From Asaia krungthepensis NRIC 0535 (lineage in GTDB: Bacteria > Pseudomonadota > Alphaproteobacteria > Acetobacterales > Acetobacteraceae), in NCBI RefSeq assembly GCF_025995175.1, contig NZ_BAPV01000009.1, positions 91,269 through 155,268 on the forward strand: a stretch of 64,000 bases of DNA. The letters are read 5' to 3'. The translations under genes and the position numbers were made by a program. Below the pieces are notes generated by a model, which saw nothing but the letters and a program-made list of their open reading frames with translations, did no database searches and was not told the DNA's origin. This document shows positions 28,650-40,778 of this stretch, piece by piece (the first letter of the stretch is position 1; every line of letters begins with the position of its first letter).

Positions 28650-29195
28650 TCAGTGACGTGCTTGCCGAGGCCGCCAGAGAATGTCGTCCTGCCCCGACCT
28701 GTTTTCGTGTCGGGCGAGAACGAAGAAGTAATCGCTCAGCCTGTTCATGTAGCGAAGTACCCCCGCGAGCCGTTTCTGATCTAGAGCCACCAGGTCGCGC
28801 TCCGCCCTTCTGGCCACGACCCTCGCCATATGCGCCCAGCTTGCCCCTGCTGAGCCCCCCGGCAGGATGAAACTCTTCAACGGCGCCTGATCACGACGGA
28901 GTTCCTCGACAGCGCCCTCGAGAGCCGCGCATGCTTCGAGCAGGAAAGTATCTCCGTCCTCACGTGCCGGAATGCAGAGTATCGCGCCTATATCGAAGAG
29001 CGTGTTCTGTATCAGTGCCAACTGGTCATGCTCAGAGCAGTGCAGGCGGACGATACCCAATATCGCATTGAGTTCATCCACCGTGCCCATGGCTTCGATC
29101 AGCGGATCATCCTTGCGAACGCGCTGCCCGTCTCCAAGCGAGGTCTCTCCGGTATCGCCGCCTCTGGTGACGATGCGATCAAGACGGACGCTCAT
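28650..29195 (-). CDS. pduO: PduO-type ATP:cob(I)alamin adenosyltransferase
   Basis: Transfers the adenosyl group of ATP to cob(I)alamin to make coenzyme B12. The 181 residues start MSVRLDRIVTRGGDTGETSLGDG, the ATP-binding signature of the PduO family, and carry the later motifs AMGTVDELNAILG, FILPGGSAGASWAHMARVVARRAER and LRYMNRLSDYFFVLAR. Length matches the single-domain enzyme. No other cobalamin gene is nearby. It is followed 40 bases upstream on the same strand by a DUF4142 lipoprotein gene, so the two may share a transcript, but no functional link is apparent. Confidence 0.95.
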   Translation of the reverse strand: MSVRLDRIVTRGGDTGETSLGDGQRVRKDDPLIEAMGTVDELNAILGIVRLHCSEHDQLALIQNTLFDIGAILCIPAREDGDTFLLEACAALEGAVEELRRDQAPLKSFILPGGSAGASWAHMARVVARRAERDLVALDQKRLAGVLRYMNRLSDYFFVLARHENRSGQDDILWRPRQARH

Positions 29196-29235
29196 CTGTC
29201 CCGCCCTTGGAGATCAGTCTTCATGATACGGGCTT

Positions 29236-29796
29236 TCATTTCTGGCCGGTCTTGTGTCGGCGCGTGGCGATCTGTGGAAGCCAGCTATAGGCGGCAGAAA
29301 TATAGCGCTGGTCGAGTTTCTGCAGATCGGTAGCCGATGTCTTGACGTCACTGTCTTTCGTCGTCGTGAAAACAGAGGCGATGGCTGCGCCCGAAGACTG
29401 GGACTCGTCGCGTAGCGCGGTCATGTAGGCGCGGTCGAATGATTTGCCATGCAGTTTGGAGAGACGATCCAGTTTCGCCTGATCATCGGCAAGCAGCGTC
29501 GTTGTCAGCGTCAGATCGTGTTTTCCTGCCAGCGTCGACAGGCTTTTGCGATGCGCCTCGTAATCTTTCACAACCTGCGTGCCATTATCCTTGATCTCAG
29601 GAGAACGGGCGTGATCGCTCGTCAGCTTGCCGAAAGCGATTTGGGCAAGATCATGCTCATTCGCCTGCTGAAGGAAAGCCGCATCGGCGGTGGTGAAAGG
29701 GGGGGCCTTGTCTGGCAAGGGGGGAAGACGCGGATAGGCCGGTGTACAGGCACAAAGGGGAAAAAGAGCTGCCATCGTCCACAAACCATGTCTCAT
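29236..29796 (-). CDS. DUF4142 periplasmic lipoprotein
   Basis: A 186-residue envelope protein. ATG at 29796 has AGGT seven bases upstream and starts a lipoprotein signal (MRHGLWTMAALFPLCAC, lipobox LCAC). The mature part is a predicted four-helix ferritin-like bundle of the DUF4142 family: FTTADAAFLQQANEHDLAQIAFGKL, then YEAHRKSLSTLA, LSKLHGKSFDRAYMTALRDE and the closing LQKLDQRYISAAYSWLP. The family is widespread in the periplasm of proteobacteria and has no firmly known function; some members are stress-linked. Confidence 0.85.
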   Translation of the reverse strand: MRHGLWTMAALFPLCACTPAYPRLPPLPDKAPPFTTADAAFLQQANEHDLAQIAFGKLTSDHARSPEIKDNGTQVVKDYEAHRKSLSTLAGKHDLTLTTTLLADDQAKLDRLSKLHGKSFDRAYMTALRDESQSSGAAIASVFTTTKDSDVKTSATDLQKLDQRYISAAYSWLPQIATRRHKTGQK

Positions 29797-29892
29797 CGTT
29801 CCGACCTCATTCTTTCTTTGCATTGACGGGATAGACTGTAAGGTGCCGGGCTTGTGTCCGGTTCCTCACTCGATCAGGAAAGTGTCTTGCCC

Positions 29893-30288
29893 ATGATGAC
29901 CTGGCAACGCCTTATCACGGGTTTTTGCGGTCTCTCTGGCTGCTGCGGTGTCGCCCTCGCTGCGCTCGGTGCCCACCTCCCGGATAGCGCCTTCATCCAG
30001 GGCGGGAGAACCATGCTGTCCCACGGCATCGAGATGCTCATGTGGCACACATTTGCGCTTCTGGCCCTTTCCCTCGCCGGTCGCAACACGATGCGCTTCG
30101 TGGCCTGGCCCATGGCGCTCGGCACGCTGGTTTTTGTCATCCCCGTTGTTCTCAAGGCGCTCGCCGGGCCGGATTTCGGGTTCATGGCTCCCTATGGAGG
30201 AACGCTTGTCATGGCGTCCTGGCTTGGTCTGACGGGTATCGCCCTGTTCACACCCCGAACCGGCAATTCATCCCCCCCGACGACGTGA
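29893..30288 (+). CDS. DUF423 small membrane protein
   Basis: A 131-residue inner-membrane protein with four hydrophobic helices. The N-terminal FCGLSGCCGVALAALGAHLP and the later GIEMLMWHTFALLALSLAG followed by APYGGTLVMASWLGLTGIAL match the DUF423 (YgdD-like) pattern, in which the glycine-rich first helix is followed by a conserved GAH. ATG at 29893 starts MMTWQRLITG. The last 21 bases overlap the 3' end of the convergent gene on the other strand. Function unknown. Confidence 0.85.
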   Translation: MMTWQRLITGFCGLSGCCGVALAALGAHLPDSAFIQGGRTMLSHGIEMLMWHTFALLALSLAGRNTMRFVAWPMALGTLVFVIPVVLKALAGPDFGFMAPYGGTLVMASWLGLTGIALFTPRTGNSSPPTT

Positions 30289-30597
30289 AGCACGAATCTT
30301 CCCGGAAACGACGACCGTCAAGGCCTGTATCCCGAGCGCCACCACAAAACAGCTGAGCATGATCCCGACCAGAATGAGTTGCTCGCGTCCGAGACTGCTA
30401 TCGATCCCGAACAGGGCATAAAGCGATTGCCATGCATCTGTCCCTGCGACCCATTGGACTCCATGCCCAAGGAACGGCACGAAACGGATCAGGCACGCCA
30501 GAACGATCGTGAGTCCGACAAGACCGATCGTACGCAGCAGGGTGGAGGTGACGGAAATCTCGGCGATTTTGGGCTCCGTCTCGCCATGCTGTTTCAT
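30268..30597 (-). CDS. Small two-helix membrane protein, unknown function
   Basis: A 109-residue protein with two hydrophobic helices (about 22-45, TIGLVGLTIVLACLIRFVPF, and about 75-97, LILVGIMLSCFVVALGIQAL) and a basic C-terminus. AGGAAA lies a suitable distance before the ATG. No family signature is recognised. The coding character (helix periodicity, RBS, membrane-typical composition) supports a real gene. Its last 21 bases overlap the DUF423 gene tail-to-tail. Confidence 0.65.
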   Translation of the reverse strand: MKQHGETEPKIAEISVTSTLLRTIGLVGLTIVLACLIRFVPFLGHGVQWVAGTDAWQSLYALFGIDSSLGREQLILVGIMLSCFVVALGIQALTVVVSGKIRASRRRGG

Positions 30598-30744
30598 CGC
30601 GATTTTCCTGTTCTCTTGTATTTGCAGATCCGACAGAACATTTCATACTCTGTCATAAATTCAACTCCCGTGGATTTCGGGGCGCTTTTTCGCCGTCAGT
30701 ATCGCGCCGGACCCGGACAATCTCGATCAGAAAGGCCCGCACAC

Positions 30745-31293
30745 GTGCTGACTCGCAAACTCGGCGTCCTGACATCTCTCGTTCTGGGCCTCTCCGCACT
30801 GACTCCTGTCGCCATCGGTCTCTCCAGCACCAGTGCCCTGGCCGAACAAGGGCCGCCTGCGCCGCCAGTTCTTGATAAGGGGGTCCAGATCACCCCCGCC
30901 AAGGATGTCTATCCCGATATCTCCCTCGCCAAGACACAGGTGGAAGAGGCTTTTGCCACAGCCGCGCGCACCAAGCGCAAGGTCCTGATCGATTTTGGCG
31001 GAAACTGGTGCCCCGACTGCCGGATGCTTGCTGGCGTTTTCGAACAGCCTGAGGTCGCTCAGTGGCTGGAATCCCAGTTCGTCGTTGTGCCGGTCAATGT
31101 CGGCCGTATCGACAAGAATCTGGATATCGCCAAGCAATATGGCGTCACTATCCACGAGGTCCCGACCGTGCTGATCGTCACGCCGGGTCGCACATTGCTC
31201 AATGCCGACGGCGCCAACACGCTGGGTAACGCGCGCGCCATGTCGCCCCAGGCCGTTCTCGACCTGCTGGACAAGTGGAACCGCCGCGGCTGA
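30745..31293 (+). CDS. Periplasmic thioredoxin-family protein
   Basis: A 182-residue exported thiol-disulfide protein. A GTG start at 30745 with GAAAGG upstream begins the signal peptide MLTRKLGVLTSLVLGLSALT, with likely cleavage after ALA near residue 33. The redox motif is WCPDC (Cys89 and Cys92) within KVLIDFGGNWCPDCRML, and the cis-proline segment is HEVPTVLIV. The family is thioredoxin_7-like. The partner could be a cytochrome-maturation or oxidative-folding protein; context does not say. A strong hairpin terminator follows at once. Confidence 0.87.
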   Translation: MLTRKLGVLTSLVLGLSALTPVAIGLSSTSALAEQGPPAPPVLDKGVQITPAKDVYPDISLAKTQVEEAFATAARTKRKVLIDFGGNWCPDCRMLAGVFEQPEVAQWLESQFVVVPVNVGRIDKNLDIAKQYGVTIHEVPTVLIVTPGRTLLNADGANTLGNARAMSPQAVLDLLDKWNRRG

Positions 31294-31300
31294 CGCCCCC

Positions 31301-31326
31301 TGCTCCCCTCGGACCAGAGGGGAGCA
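31301..31326. terminator. Strong convergent terminator hairpin
   Basis: Perfect ten-base stem TGCTCCCCTC/GAGGGGAGCA with a six-base loop, in the 49-base gap between converging genes. On the + strand it is followed by CCTGTTTCCTT, so termination of the thioredoxin transcript is likely. On the minus strand it may end the long ffh-to-peptidase transcript. Confidence 0.8.
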
Positions 31327-31342
31327 CCTGTTTCCTTACCTC

Positions 31343-33025
31343 TCACATCATGAGCATCTGTTCGGCTTCGTGCACGATCTCCGCCAGCGCATCTTCCTCA
31401 AAGGGGACGATCAACCCGGCCGAGCGCACCAGCGAACAGAACGCCTGACTCCCCCCCGCCTCGCACAGGCCACGATACAGATCCATGGCGCGTGCCGGAT
31501 CTACCTGCGCAATCAGCCAGAGCTGAAGCGCAACGCAGAGCGCCAGCGTGTAATCGATATAGTAGAAGGGCGAGCCGTAGATGTGGCGCTGCGCCTGCCA
31601 GCGTCCGCCCTTGGCGGGATAAGCCAGATCACCCCAGTCGCGCCACGGCATGTAGAGCTTCTCAAGACGCTGCCACGTCGCATGACGTTCCTCGGCACTC
31701 ATGCCTGGTTTGGCATAGATTTCGTGCTGGAAGTGATCCACACAGGCGCCGTAGGGCAGGAAGCACAGGCTCTCGATCAGATGCAGGCGGCGATATCGCT
31801 CCCCTGCCCCTTCCTCCACCAGCAGATCGATTTCCGGCCAGGTCAGGAACTCGAGCCCCATGGAATGGATCTCGGCCCCCTCCATGGTGGGCCAGAGCAT
31901 GTCGATGACGGGTTGATTGCGGCTCTTCCAGTTCTGAAACGCATGGCCCATCTCATGGGTGAACACGCCGATATCGCCATGGGTCCCGTTGAAATTGGCG
32001 AAGATGAAGGGCGTCCCTTCGATGGAGAACGAGGTACAGAACCCACCGCCAGCCTTGCCGGCGCGATTTTTCAGATCGACATAATGCTGATCGACCATGG
32101 CCGAGAAAAAAGCCGCCATCTCCCCCGTTTCATCGAGATTGGCAAACATCTCACGCGCACGGGCGATCATGAGGTCGTAATCGCCTGCTGTTCCCGGATT
32201 ACCCTTGGGGTCTACAAGCGCTTCATCCCACGCCTTCAGGCTGTCCCAACCCATCTCGAGCTGGCGGCGCTGCAGGAGCGCCTGAACCAGCGGCGTGACA
32301 TGAGTGACAATCCGCTCACGATAGCGCGCGACATCCTGCGCGGTGTAGTCGGTACGACGCATACGGCGATATCCGAGCTCGATATAGGTATCGAACCCGA
32401 GCGTCTTCGCCATCTCGGTACGCAGGCGCACGAGATCATCAAAAATCCGATCGAGCACCTCGCCATTTTCAGCATAAAACGCCCAGCGCGCCGCCTCGGC
32501 CTCATGGCGCGTGGCGCGATCCGCATCCTGCTGGAACGGCTCCAACCCGGAGAGATTATGACGCTCGCCCCGGAAGGGAATGTCTGCCGCGGCCAGAAGC
32601 GTCGTGTATTCGGCACTCAGCCGTGCCTCTTCCGCCAGCATGGGTTCGATACGCTCATCGAAGGTGGTGATATCCGCTTCCCAGAGGGCGAGCACATGGG
32701 CGTCGAGATGCTGGGCGGCCTGCTCGCGCAGCGCGAGAATGCGCTTCTTGATGTCGGTCTCGAGCCCCGTGGCGAAGGGCGTGAGCGTGTCAGCATAGTC
32801 GCGGGCAGCCACGAAGGCGGCATTACGCGTATCCTGGGCGAAACGCAGCTCCACATGGGCCGACCAGGATTCGTAGGCGCGTCTTTGGGCATCAAACAGG
32901 TTCAGTGCGCGGGGCAGGTCACCCTCATCCAGTGCGGCGCCAATAGCTTCATAGGCCTGGCCGAGCGTCTCGCGTGAGGGTGTCGGGAAATCAAGTGACT
33001 CGAATACGGGGAAAGCTGTGATCAT
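31343..33025 (-). CDS. pepF: M3-family oligoendopeptidase (PepF-like)
   Basis: Cytoplasmic zinc metallopeptidase that degrades oligopeptides. It has 560 residues. The zinc motif HEMGH places ligands His357 and His361 and catalytic Glu358, with the third ligand Glu385 in EGAEIHSMG. The typical FCTSF and PFIFANFNGTHGDI substrate-side motifs and the C-terminal GSPFYYIDYTLALCVALQLW are also present. ATG at 33025 (MITAFPVFES) is preferred to a start five codons earlier. It lies 35 bases after the second aminotransferase gene and probably ends the long minus-strand operon. Length is normal for the family. Confidence 0.92.
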   Translation of the reverse strand: MITAFPVFESLDFPTPSRETLGQAYEAIGAALDEGDLPRALNLFDAQRRAYESWSAHVELRFAQDTRNAAFVAARDYADTLTPFATGLETDIKKRILALREQAAQHLDAHVLALWEADITTFDERIEPMLAEEARLSAEYTTLLAAADIPFRGERHNLSGLEPFQQDADRATRHEAEAARWAFYAENGEVLDRIFDDLVRLRTEMAKTLGFDTYIELGYRRMRRTDYTAQDVARYRERIVTHVTPLVQALLQRRQLEMGWDSLKAWDEALVDPKGNPGTAGDYDLMIARAREMFANLDETGEMAAFFSAMVDQHYVDLKNRAGKAGGGFCTSFSIEGTPFIFANFNGTHGDIGVFTHEMGHAFQNWKSRNQPVIDMLWPTMEGAEIHSMGLEFLTWPEIDLLVEEGAGERYRRLHLIESLCFLPYGACVDHFQHEIYAKPGMSAEERHATWQRLEKLYMPWRDWGDLAYPAKGGRWQAQRHIYGSPFYYIDYTLALCVALQLWLIAQVDPARAMDLYRGLCEAGGSQAFCSLVRSAGLIVPFEEDALAEIVHEAEQMLMM

Positions 33026-33060
33026 GGCACATGGTCGCACCCCGCCCCGTTTTCGTCCAG

Positions 33061-34266
33061 TCAGGCAAGGGTCAGGATGAACTGACCAAGGCGCGTGCAG
33101 GCCTGCTGAAGCAGAGCATCCGAAGCAGCCACAGACAGGCGGATATACCCGGCCTGACCGAAGGCGCTCCCCGGCACCACACTCACATGGGCCTCCTCCA
33201 GCAGAGCTTCGGCAAAATCGATATCCGTCATGATCGCCCTGCCCCCCGCGCTGGTTTTTCCGAGCAGGGCTCCGATACCGGGAAAGGCGTAAAACGCACC
33301 GTCGGGTAAGGCACAGGTCACGCCCGGCATGTCCCGCAATGCCGCCACCACCAGATCGCGTCGCTGCTGGTACACGTCGCGCATGGCATCACGTCTAGCC
33401 CCTGGCGTGGCAAGAGCAGCAACGGCCCCTGCCTGTGCCAGCGTGCAGATGCCTGAAGTGGCATTGCTCTGTATGCTTGTCATGGCCTTGATCAAGGGCT
33501 GAGGGCCACCGCAGAATCCGACACGCCAGCCCGTCATGGCATAAGCCTTGGCCATGCCATTGATCGTCAGGATCCGGTCTTTCAGATCCGGCGCGACAGA
33601 AGCGAGAGAGACATGACGGCGTCCGTCGAAAGTCAGATGCTCGTAGATCTCATCGGCCATGACCAGAACATGCGGCGCATCACGCAACACAGCAGCGATG
33701 GCCTCAAGATCGTCGCGTTCGAGAATGGCCCCGCTCGGATTATTCGGAAAATTGAGCACGAGCCAGCGCGTGCGTGACGTGATGGCTTCACGCAGCGCCT
33801 CGGCAGTGAGCCGGAAGCGGTCGCTCTCGAGGCAGGGCACCGGTACCGCAACGCCCCCCATCATCTGCGCGATGATGGGATAGCTCACCCAATAGGGCAC
33901 AGGCACGATCACCTCGTCGCCCGGATCGATGGTCGCAGCGAAGGCGTTATATATGAGCTGCTTGCCGCCATTGCCGATCAGGATTTCTTCCGGCGCGTAG
34001 CTCAGCCCGTTCTCGTCCAGAAATTTTCTGGCGACTGCTGCCTTGAGCGCAGGCTGGCCGCCGACGGGCGGATATTTCGTATCGCCATGCAGCCCCGCCT
34101 GATAGGCCGCCTCAACCGCCTCGGGCGGGGATGGAAAATCCGGCTCGCCCAGTGCCAGGGAAATCACGTCGACCCCGGCTGCACGCAAAGCGCGTGCCTT
34201 GGCCGACATGGCAATGGTCGCGGGCTGCGGCAGGCCATGCAGGCGTTGGGCAAGGCGGAAGCTCAT
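33061..34266 (-). CDS. Pyridoxal-phosphate aminotransferase, class I (aspartate-type), copy 2
   Basis: A 401-residue fold-type-I aminotransferase. The PLP lysine is Lys240 in [18 protein letters not shown]. Other cofactor contacts are in LIGNGGKQLIYN, NFPNNPSGA and ADEIYEHL. The start SLALGEPDFPSPPEA is the class-I1-beta signature of alphaproteobacterial aspartate aminotransferases. It is clearly paralogous to the gene immediately upstream (four-base gap), so the two form a tandem duplicate. Position after leuCDB suggests use in amino-acid synthesis, perhaps transamination of a keto acid, but branched-chain activity is not shown. The substrate range is uncertain. Confidence 0.88.
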   Translation of the reverse strand: MSFRLAQRLHGLPQPATIAMSAKARALRAAGVDVISLALGEPDFPSPPEAVEAAYQAGLHGDTKYPPVGGQPALKAAVARKFLDENGLSYAPEEILIGNGGKQLIYNAFAATIDPGDEVIVPVPYWVSYPIIAQMMGGVAVPVPCLESDRFRLTAEALREAITSRTRWLVLNFPNNPSGAILERDDLEAIAAVLRDAPHVLVMADEIYEHLTFDGRRHVSLASVAPDLKDRILTINGMAKAYAMTGWRVGFCGGPQPLIKAMTSIQSNATSGICTLAQAGAVAALATPGARRDAMRDVYQQRRDLVVAALRDMPGVTCALPDGAFYAFPGIGALLGKTSAGGRAIMTDIDFAEALLEEAHVSVVPGSAFGQAGYIRLSVAASDALLQQACTRLGQFILTLA

Positions 34267-34270
34267 TTAA

Positions 34271-36598
<2,328 letters not shown>

Positions 36599-36602
<4 letters not shown>

Positions 36603-37230
36603 GAAACCGTCTCCATCACGATGGTGGGGCGCCAGGATTCGTCTTTCTGACGCTTCTGCTCGAAGGACGCGATGGCGCTGTCATGCTGCAGGGTTTGCCC
36701 GATATCATCGAGCCCCTCGATCAGCATATGCTTGCGGAACGCATCGACTTCGAACGCAATGGTGCTGCCATCCGGGCGCTGCACGACCTGTTTCTTCAGA
36801 TCGATGGTGATGCGGGCATTGGCCCCCATCTGCGCGTCTTCCATGAGGCTTTCACAGATTTCACGCGGCAGGCGGATCGGCAGGATACCGTTCTTGAAGC
36901 AGTTATTGAAAAAGATATCGGCAAAGCTCGGTGCGATCACGCAGCGGATGCCGAAATCCAGCAGCGCCCAGGGCGCATGTTCACGCGAGGACCCGCAGCC
37001 GAAATTATCCAGCGTGACCAGTATCTCGGCCTGGCGGTAGGGCTCACGGTTCAGCACGAATTCCGGCTTTTCCGATCCATCCTCGTTGTAGCGCTGTGCC
37101 GCAAAGGCGTTCTTGCCGAGGCCACTGCGCTGGATTGTCTTGAGGAAACGCGCCGGGATAATCTGGTCCGTGTCGATATTCTCGACCGGCATGGGGGCCG
37201 CGATAGCGGTGAGCGTCGTGAACTTGTCCA

Positions 37231-37234
<4 letters not shown>
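36599..37234 (-). CDS. leuD: 3-isopropylmalate dehydratase small subunit
   Basis: Small subunit of isopropylmalate isomerase, pairing with LeuC. It has 211 residues. Swivel-domain signatures are [18 protein letters not shown] and the substrate-binding loop [14 protein letters not shown]. The ATG (an ATG-ATG pair at 37234) overlaps the leuC stop in ATGA, and its own stop overlaps leuB. This tight coupling fits equal synthesis of the heterodimer. Confidence 0.97.
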
Positions 37235-38649
<1,415 letters not shown>

Positions 38650-38672
38650 GAACCGGTTTCGACTATCCTGAT

Positions 38673-39053
38673 TTAGGAAGCCGTCTTGGCAACGTCACGG
38701 GGACGCTCGGCAATACGAGCCGACTTGCCGCTACGCTCACGCAGATAATACAGCTTTGCACGACGCACCTTGCCGCGACGGACAACAGCGATCTCGGCGA
38801 TGGAAGGGGAGTAGAGCGGGAAGATACGCTCAACGCCTTCACCGTTCGAAATCTTGCGAACCGTGAAGTTGCTGTTCAGGCCCTTGTTGGAACGGGCAAT
38901 CACAACGCCCTCATAGGCCTGAACGCGCTCACGCGTGCCTTCGACAACGCGCACGCCAACGCGCACGGTGTCACCGGCCTGGAATTCGGGAACCGGACGG
39001 GCGGCGGTCAGACGCTCGATTTCGCGCGCCTCATACTGCTGGACAATGTTCAT
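38673..39053 (-). CDS. rplS: Ribosomal protein bL19
   Basis: Large-subunit protein at the 30S-50S interface. It has 126 residues starting [15 protein letters not shown]. Typical bL19 segments are [34 protein letters not shown] and [20 protein letters not shown] with [13 protein letters not shown] at 39053 is used rather than an upstream extension to 39104, because AGAAGT precedes it and family members start here. It follows trmD by 25 bases. Confidence 0.97.
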   Translation of the reverse strand: MNIVQQYEAREIERLTAARPVPEFQAGDTVRVGVRVVEGTRERVQAYEGVVIARSNKGLNSNFTVRKISNGEGVERIFPLYSPSIAEIAVVRRGKVRRAKLYYLRERSGKSARIAERPRDVAKTAS

Positions 39054-39078
39054 GGTACTTCTCCGAGAAAACGAAAAT

Positions 39079-39780
39079 TTATCTGTTGGTCTTGGCTTCA
39101 GCATAGGCCGCCCAGAGGTCGGGGCGTCTGGCCTGTGTCACAAGGCGGGCCTGCTCGTGACGCCAGGCCGCAATCGCAGCATGATGCCCTGAAAGCAGGA
39201 TGTCCGGCACGTCCATGCCCTCCCACGAGGCGGGCTTGGTGTAGTGCGGGTATTCAAGCAGACCGTCACCGAAGCTCTCTTCGGCATCGCTCAGCTCGGA
39301 CCCCATCACACCGGGCAGGAGGCGCACGCAGGAATCGAGCAGCGCATAGGCGGGGATCTCCCCACCCGACAGCACAAAGTCGCCAAGCGAAATCTGCACG
39401 ACATTGCGCCGCTCCAGAACCCGCTCATCGACGCCCTCGAAGCGCCCGCACAGCACCACAACCCCGTCACCCGACGCAAACTCGCGCGATTGCGCCTGCG
39501 TCAGGCGCGCGCCACGCGGCGTCGGGTAGATGACCGGACGGCCATCGGCCTCGATCGAGTCCAGCGCTTCGGCAACCACATCGGCCCGAAGCACCATGCC
39601 CGCACCACCGCCGAATGGCGTGTCATCCACGGCACGATGACGCCCACGCCCGAAGTCACGCAGATCATGCACACCCAAGGACCAGACGCCTTCCTCAAGC
39701 GCCCGCCCCGCCAGGGAGAACCCCAGCGGCCCCGGAAACATGTCCGGGAAAAGGGTGAGAATGTCAGCGCGCCAGGTCAT
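39079..39780 (-). CDS. trmD: tRNA (guanine37-N1)-methyltransferase
   Basis: SPOUT-class enzyme making m1G37 in tRNAs to prevent +1 frameshifting. It has 233 residues. The trefoil-knot SAM site is seen in [14 protein letters not shown] and [14 protein letters not shown]. The start region [13 protein letters not shown] and the catalytic-Asp loop [14 protein letters not shown] are present. The start ATG overlaps the rimM stop (ATGA). Length and position are canonical. Confidence 0.97.
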   Translation of the reverse strand: MTWRADILTLFPDMFPGPLGFSLAGRALEEGVWSLGVHDLRDFGRGRHRAVDDTPFGGGAGMVLRADVVAEALDSIEADGRPVIYPTPRGARLTQAQSREFASGDGVVVLCGRFEGVDERVLERRNVVQISLGDFVLSGGEIPAYALLDSCVRLLPGVMGSELSDAEESFGDGLLEYPHYTKPASWEGMDVPDILLSGHHAAIAAWRHEQARLVTQARRPDLWAAYAEAKTNR

Positions 39781-40361
39781 GAGCGCACCGCCACATCGGC
39801 CTTGCCCGACAGATCACCCTCGACTTCCACCTCATACGGCGGCTCGACAATGATCCGGCCCTGAGCGAACAGGATTTCGGGCACACAGGCATGGGTAAAA
39901 GGCACGATCAGATCCTGACCCTTGCCATCCTGCCCTGCGGCCGTGATTTCGAGGCTGACACCCGCGCCGTAATCATGAATGACCGCAACCGTGCCCAGCG
40001 CCGTGCCCTCGCGGGTTTCGGCACGCAGCCCGATCAGATCAGCATGATAGAACTCGTCCTCATCCGTATCGGGCAGGCAGTCCCGGCCGACATAGAGCTT
40101 GAGGTTCACGAGACGCGACGCTTCATTGCGGTCAGTAACGGGGCGACCCGACGCGTCGAACAGACGCGCGATGCCATGACCCTGCCATTCCGCCCGCCAT
40201 ACGCGCCCCTTCTCGTCATGCAATGCCCCGATATCCTCGACCGAAGCCGGGTCATCGGTTGCCGCGAAAAGATGCACGAGCCCCTTCACGCCATGGGGCC
40301 TGCCCACGGTCGCGACCAGAATATCTTTCGATACATCCGAAGGGGCGCTGACGGTCGTCAT
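39777..40361 (-). CDS. rimM: Ribosome maturation factor RimM
   Basis: Assists 30S assembly by binding uS19. It has 194 residues: N-terminal RimM domain ([20 protein letters not shown]) and C-terminal PRC-barrel ([28 protein letters not shown]). It sits between rpsP (31 bases upstream) and trmD (four-base overlap) in the standard order. Confidence 0.95.
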   Translation of the reverse strand: MTTVSAPSDVSKDILVATVGRPHGVKGLVHLFAATDDPASVEDIGALHDEKGRVWRAEWQGHGIARLFDASGRPVTDRNEASRLVNLKLYVGRDCLPDTDEDEFYHADLIGLRAETREGTALGTVAVIHDYGAGVSLEITAAGQDGKGQDLIVPFTHACVPEILFAQGRIIVEPPYEVEVEGDLSGKADVAVRS

Positions 40362-40392
40362 GGAATACTGAAGCCTATCCCTGGTCTATGGC

Positions 40393-40728
40393 TCAGGCTG
40401 CGGCCTTGGCGGCTGCACGCTCCTGAGCGCGCTTCTTGGGCGCGGACTGCTTGGGCTGCTCGTTGTAAACGGGCTTTTCCATCAGGCCAGCATTGCCGAG
40501 GAAGCGGGCAACGCGATCGGTCGCCTGCGCGCCGTTCGACAGCCAGTGCTTGATACGCTCGTCGTTCAGACGGATGCGGTCAGCATGGTCGGAAGGCAGC
40601 ATCGGGTTGTAGGCGCCAACCTTCTCGATGAAGCGGCCATCGCGGGGGCTACGGCTGTCAGCAATCACGATGTGGTAGTACGGACGCTTCTTGGCACCAG
40701 CGCGCGAAAGGCGGATCTTAACGCTCAT
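40393..40728 (-). CDS. rpsP: Ribosomal protein bS16
   Basis: Small-subunit protein of 111 residues. The family core is seen in [20 protein letters not shown] and [21 protein letters not shown]. The last 30 or so residues are a basic, Ala-rich tail ([14 protein letters not shown]), as in many alphaproteobacteria. It lies 50 bases after ffh and 31 before rimM. Confidence 0.97.
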   Translation of the reverse strand: MSVKIRLSRAGAKKRPYYHIVIADSRSPRDGRFIEKVGAYNPMLPSDHADRIRLNDERIKHWLSNGAQATDRVARFLGNAGLMEKPVYNEQPKQSAPKKRAQERAAAKAAA

Positions 40729-40778
40729 ATTTTTACTCCAGGGTATCGAAAACTATGTGAAAATCATGCCGGTTGGGG

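Noticed and set aside
31202..32977. 591-codon + strand frame opposite the M3 peptidase
   Set aside because: Antisense shadow; the peptidase has an intact HEMGH active site.
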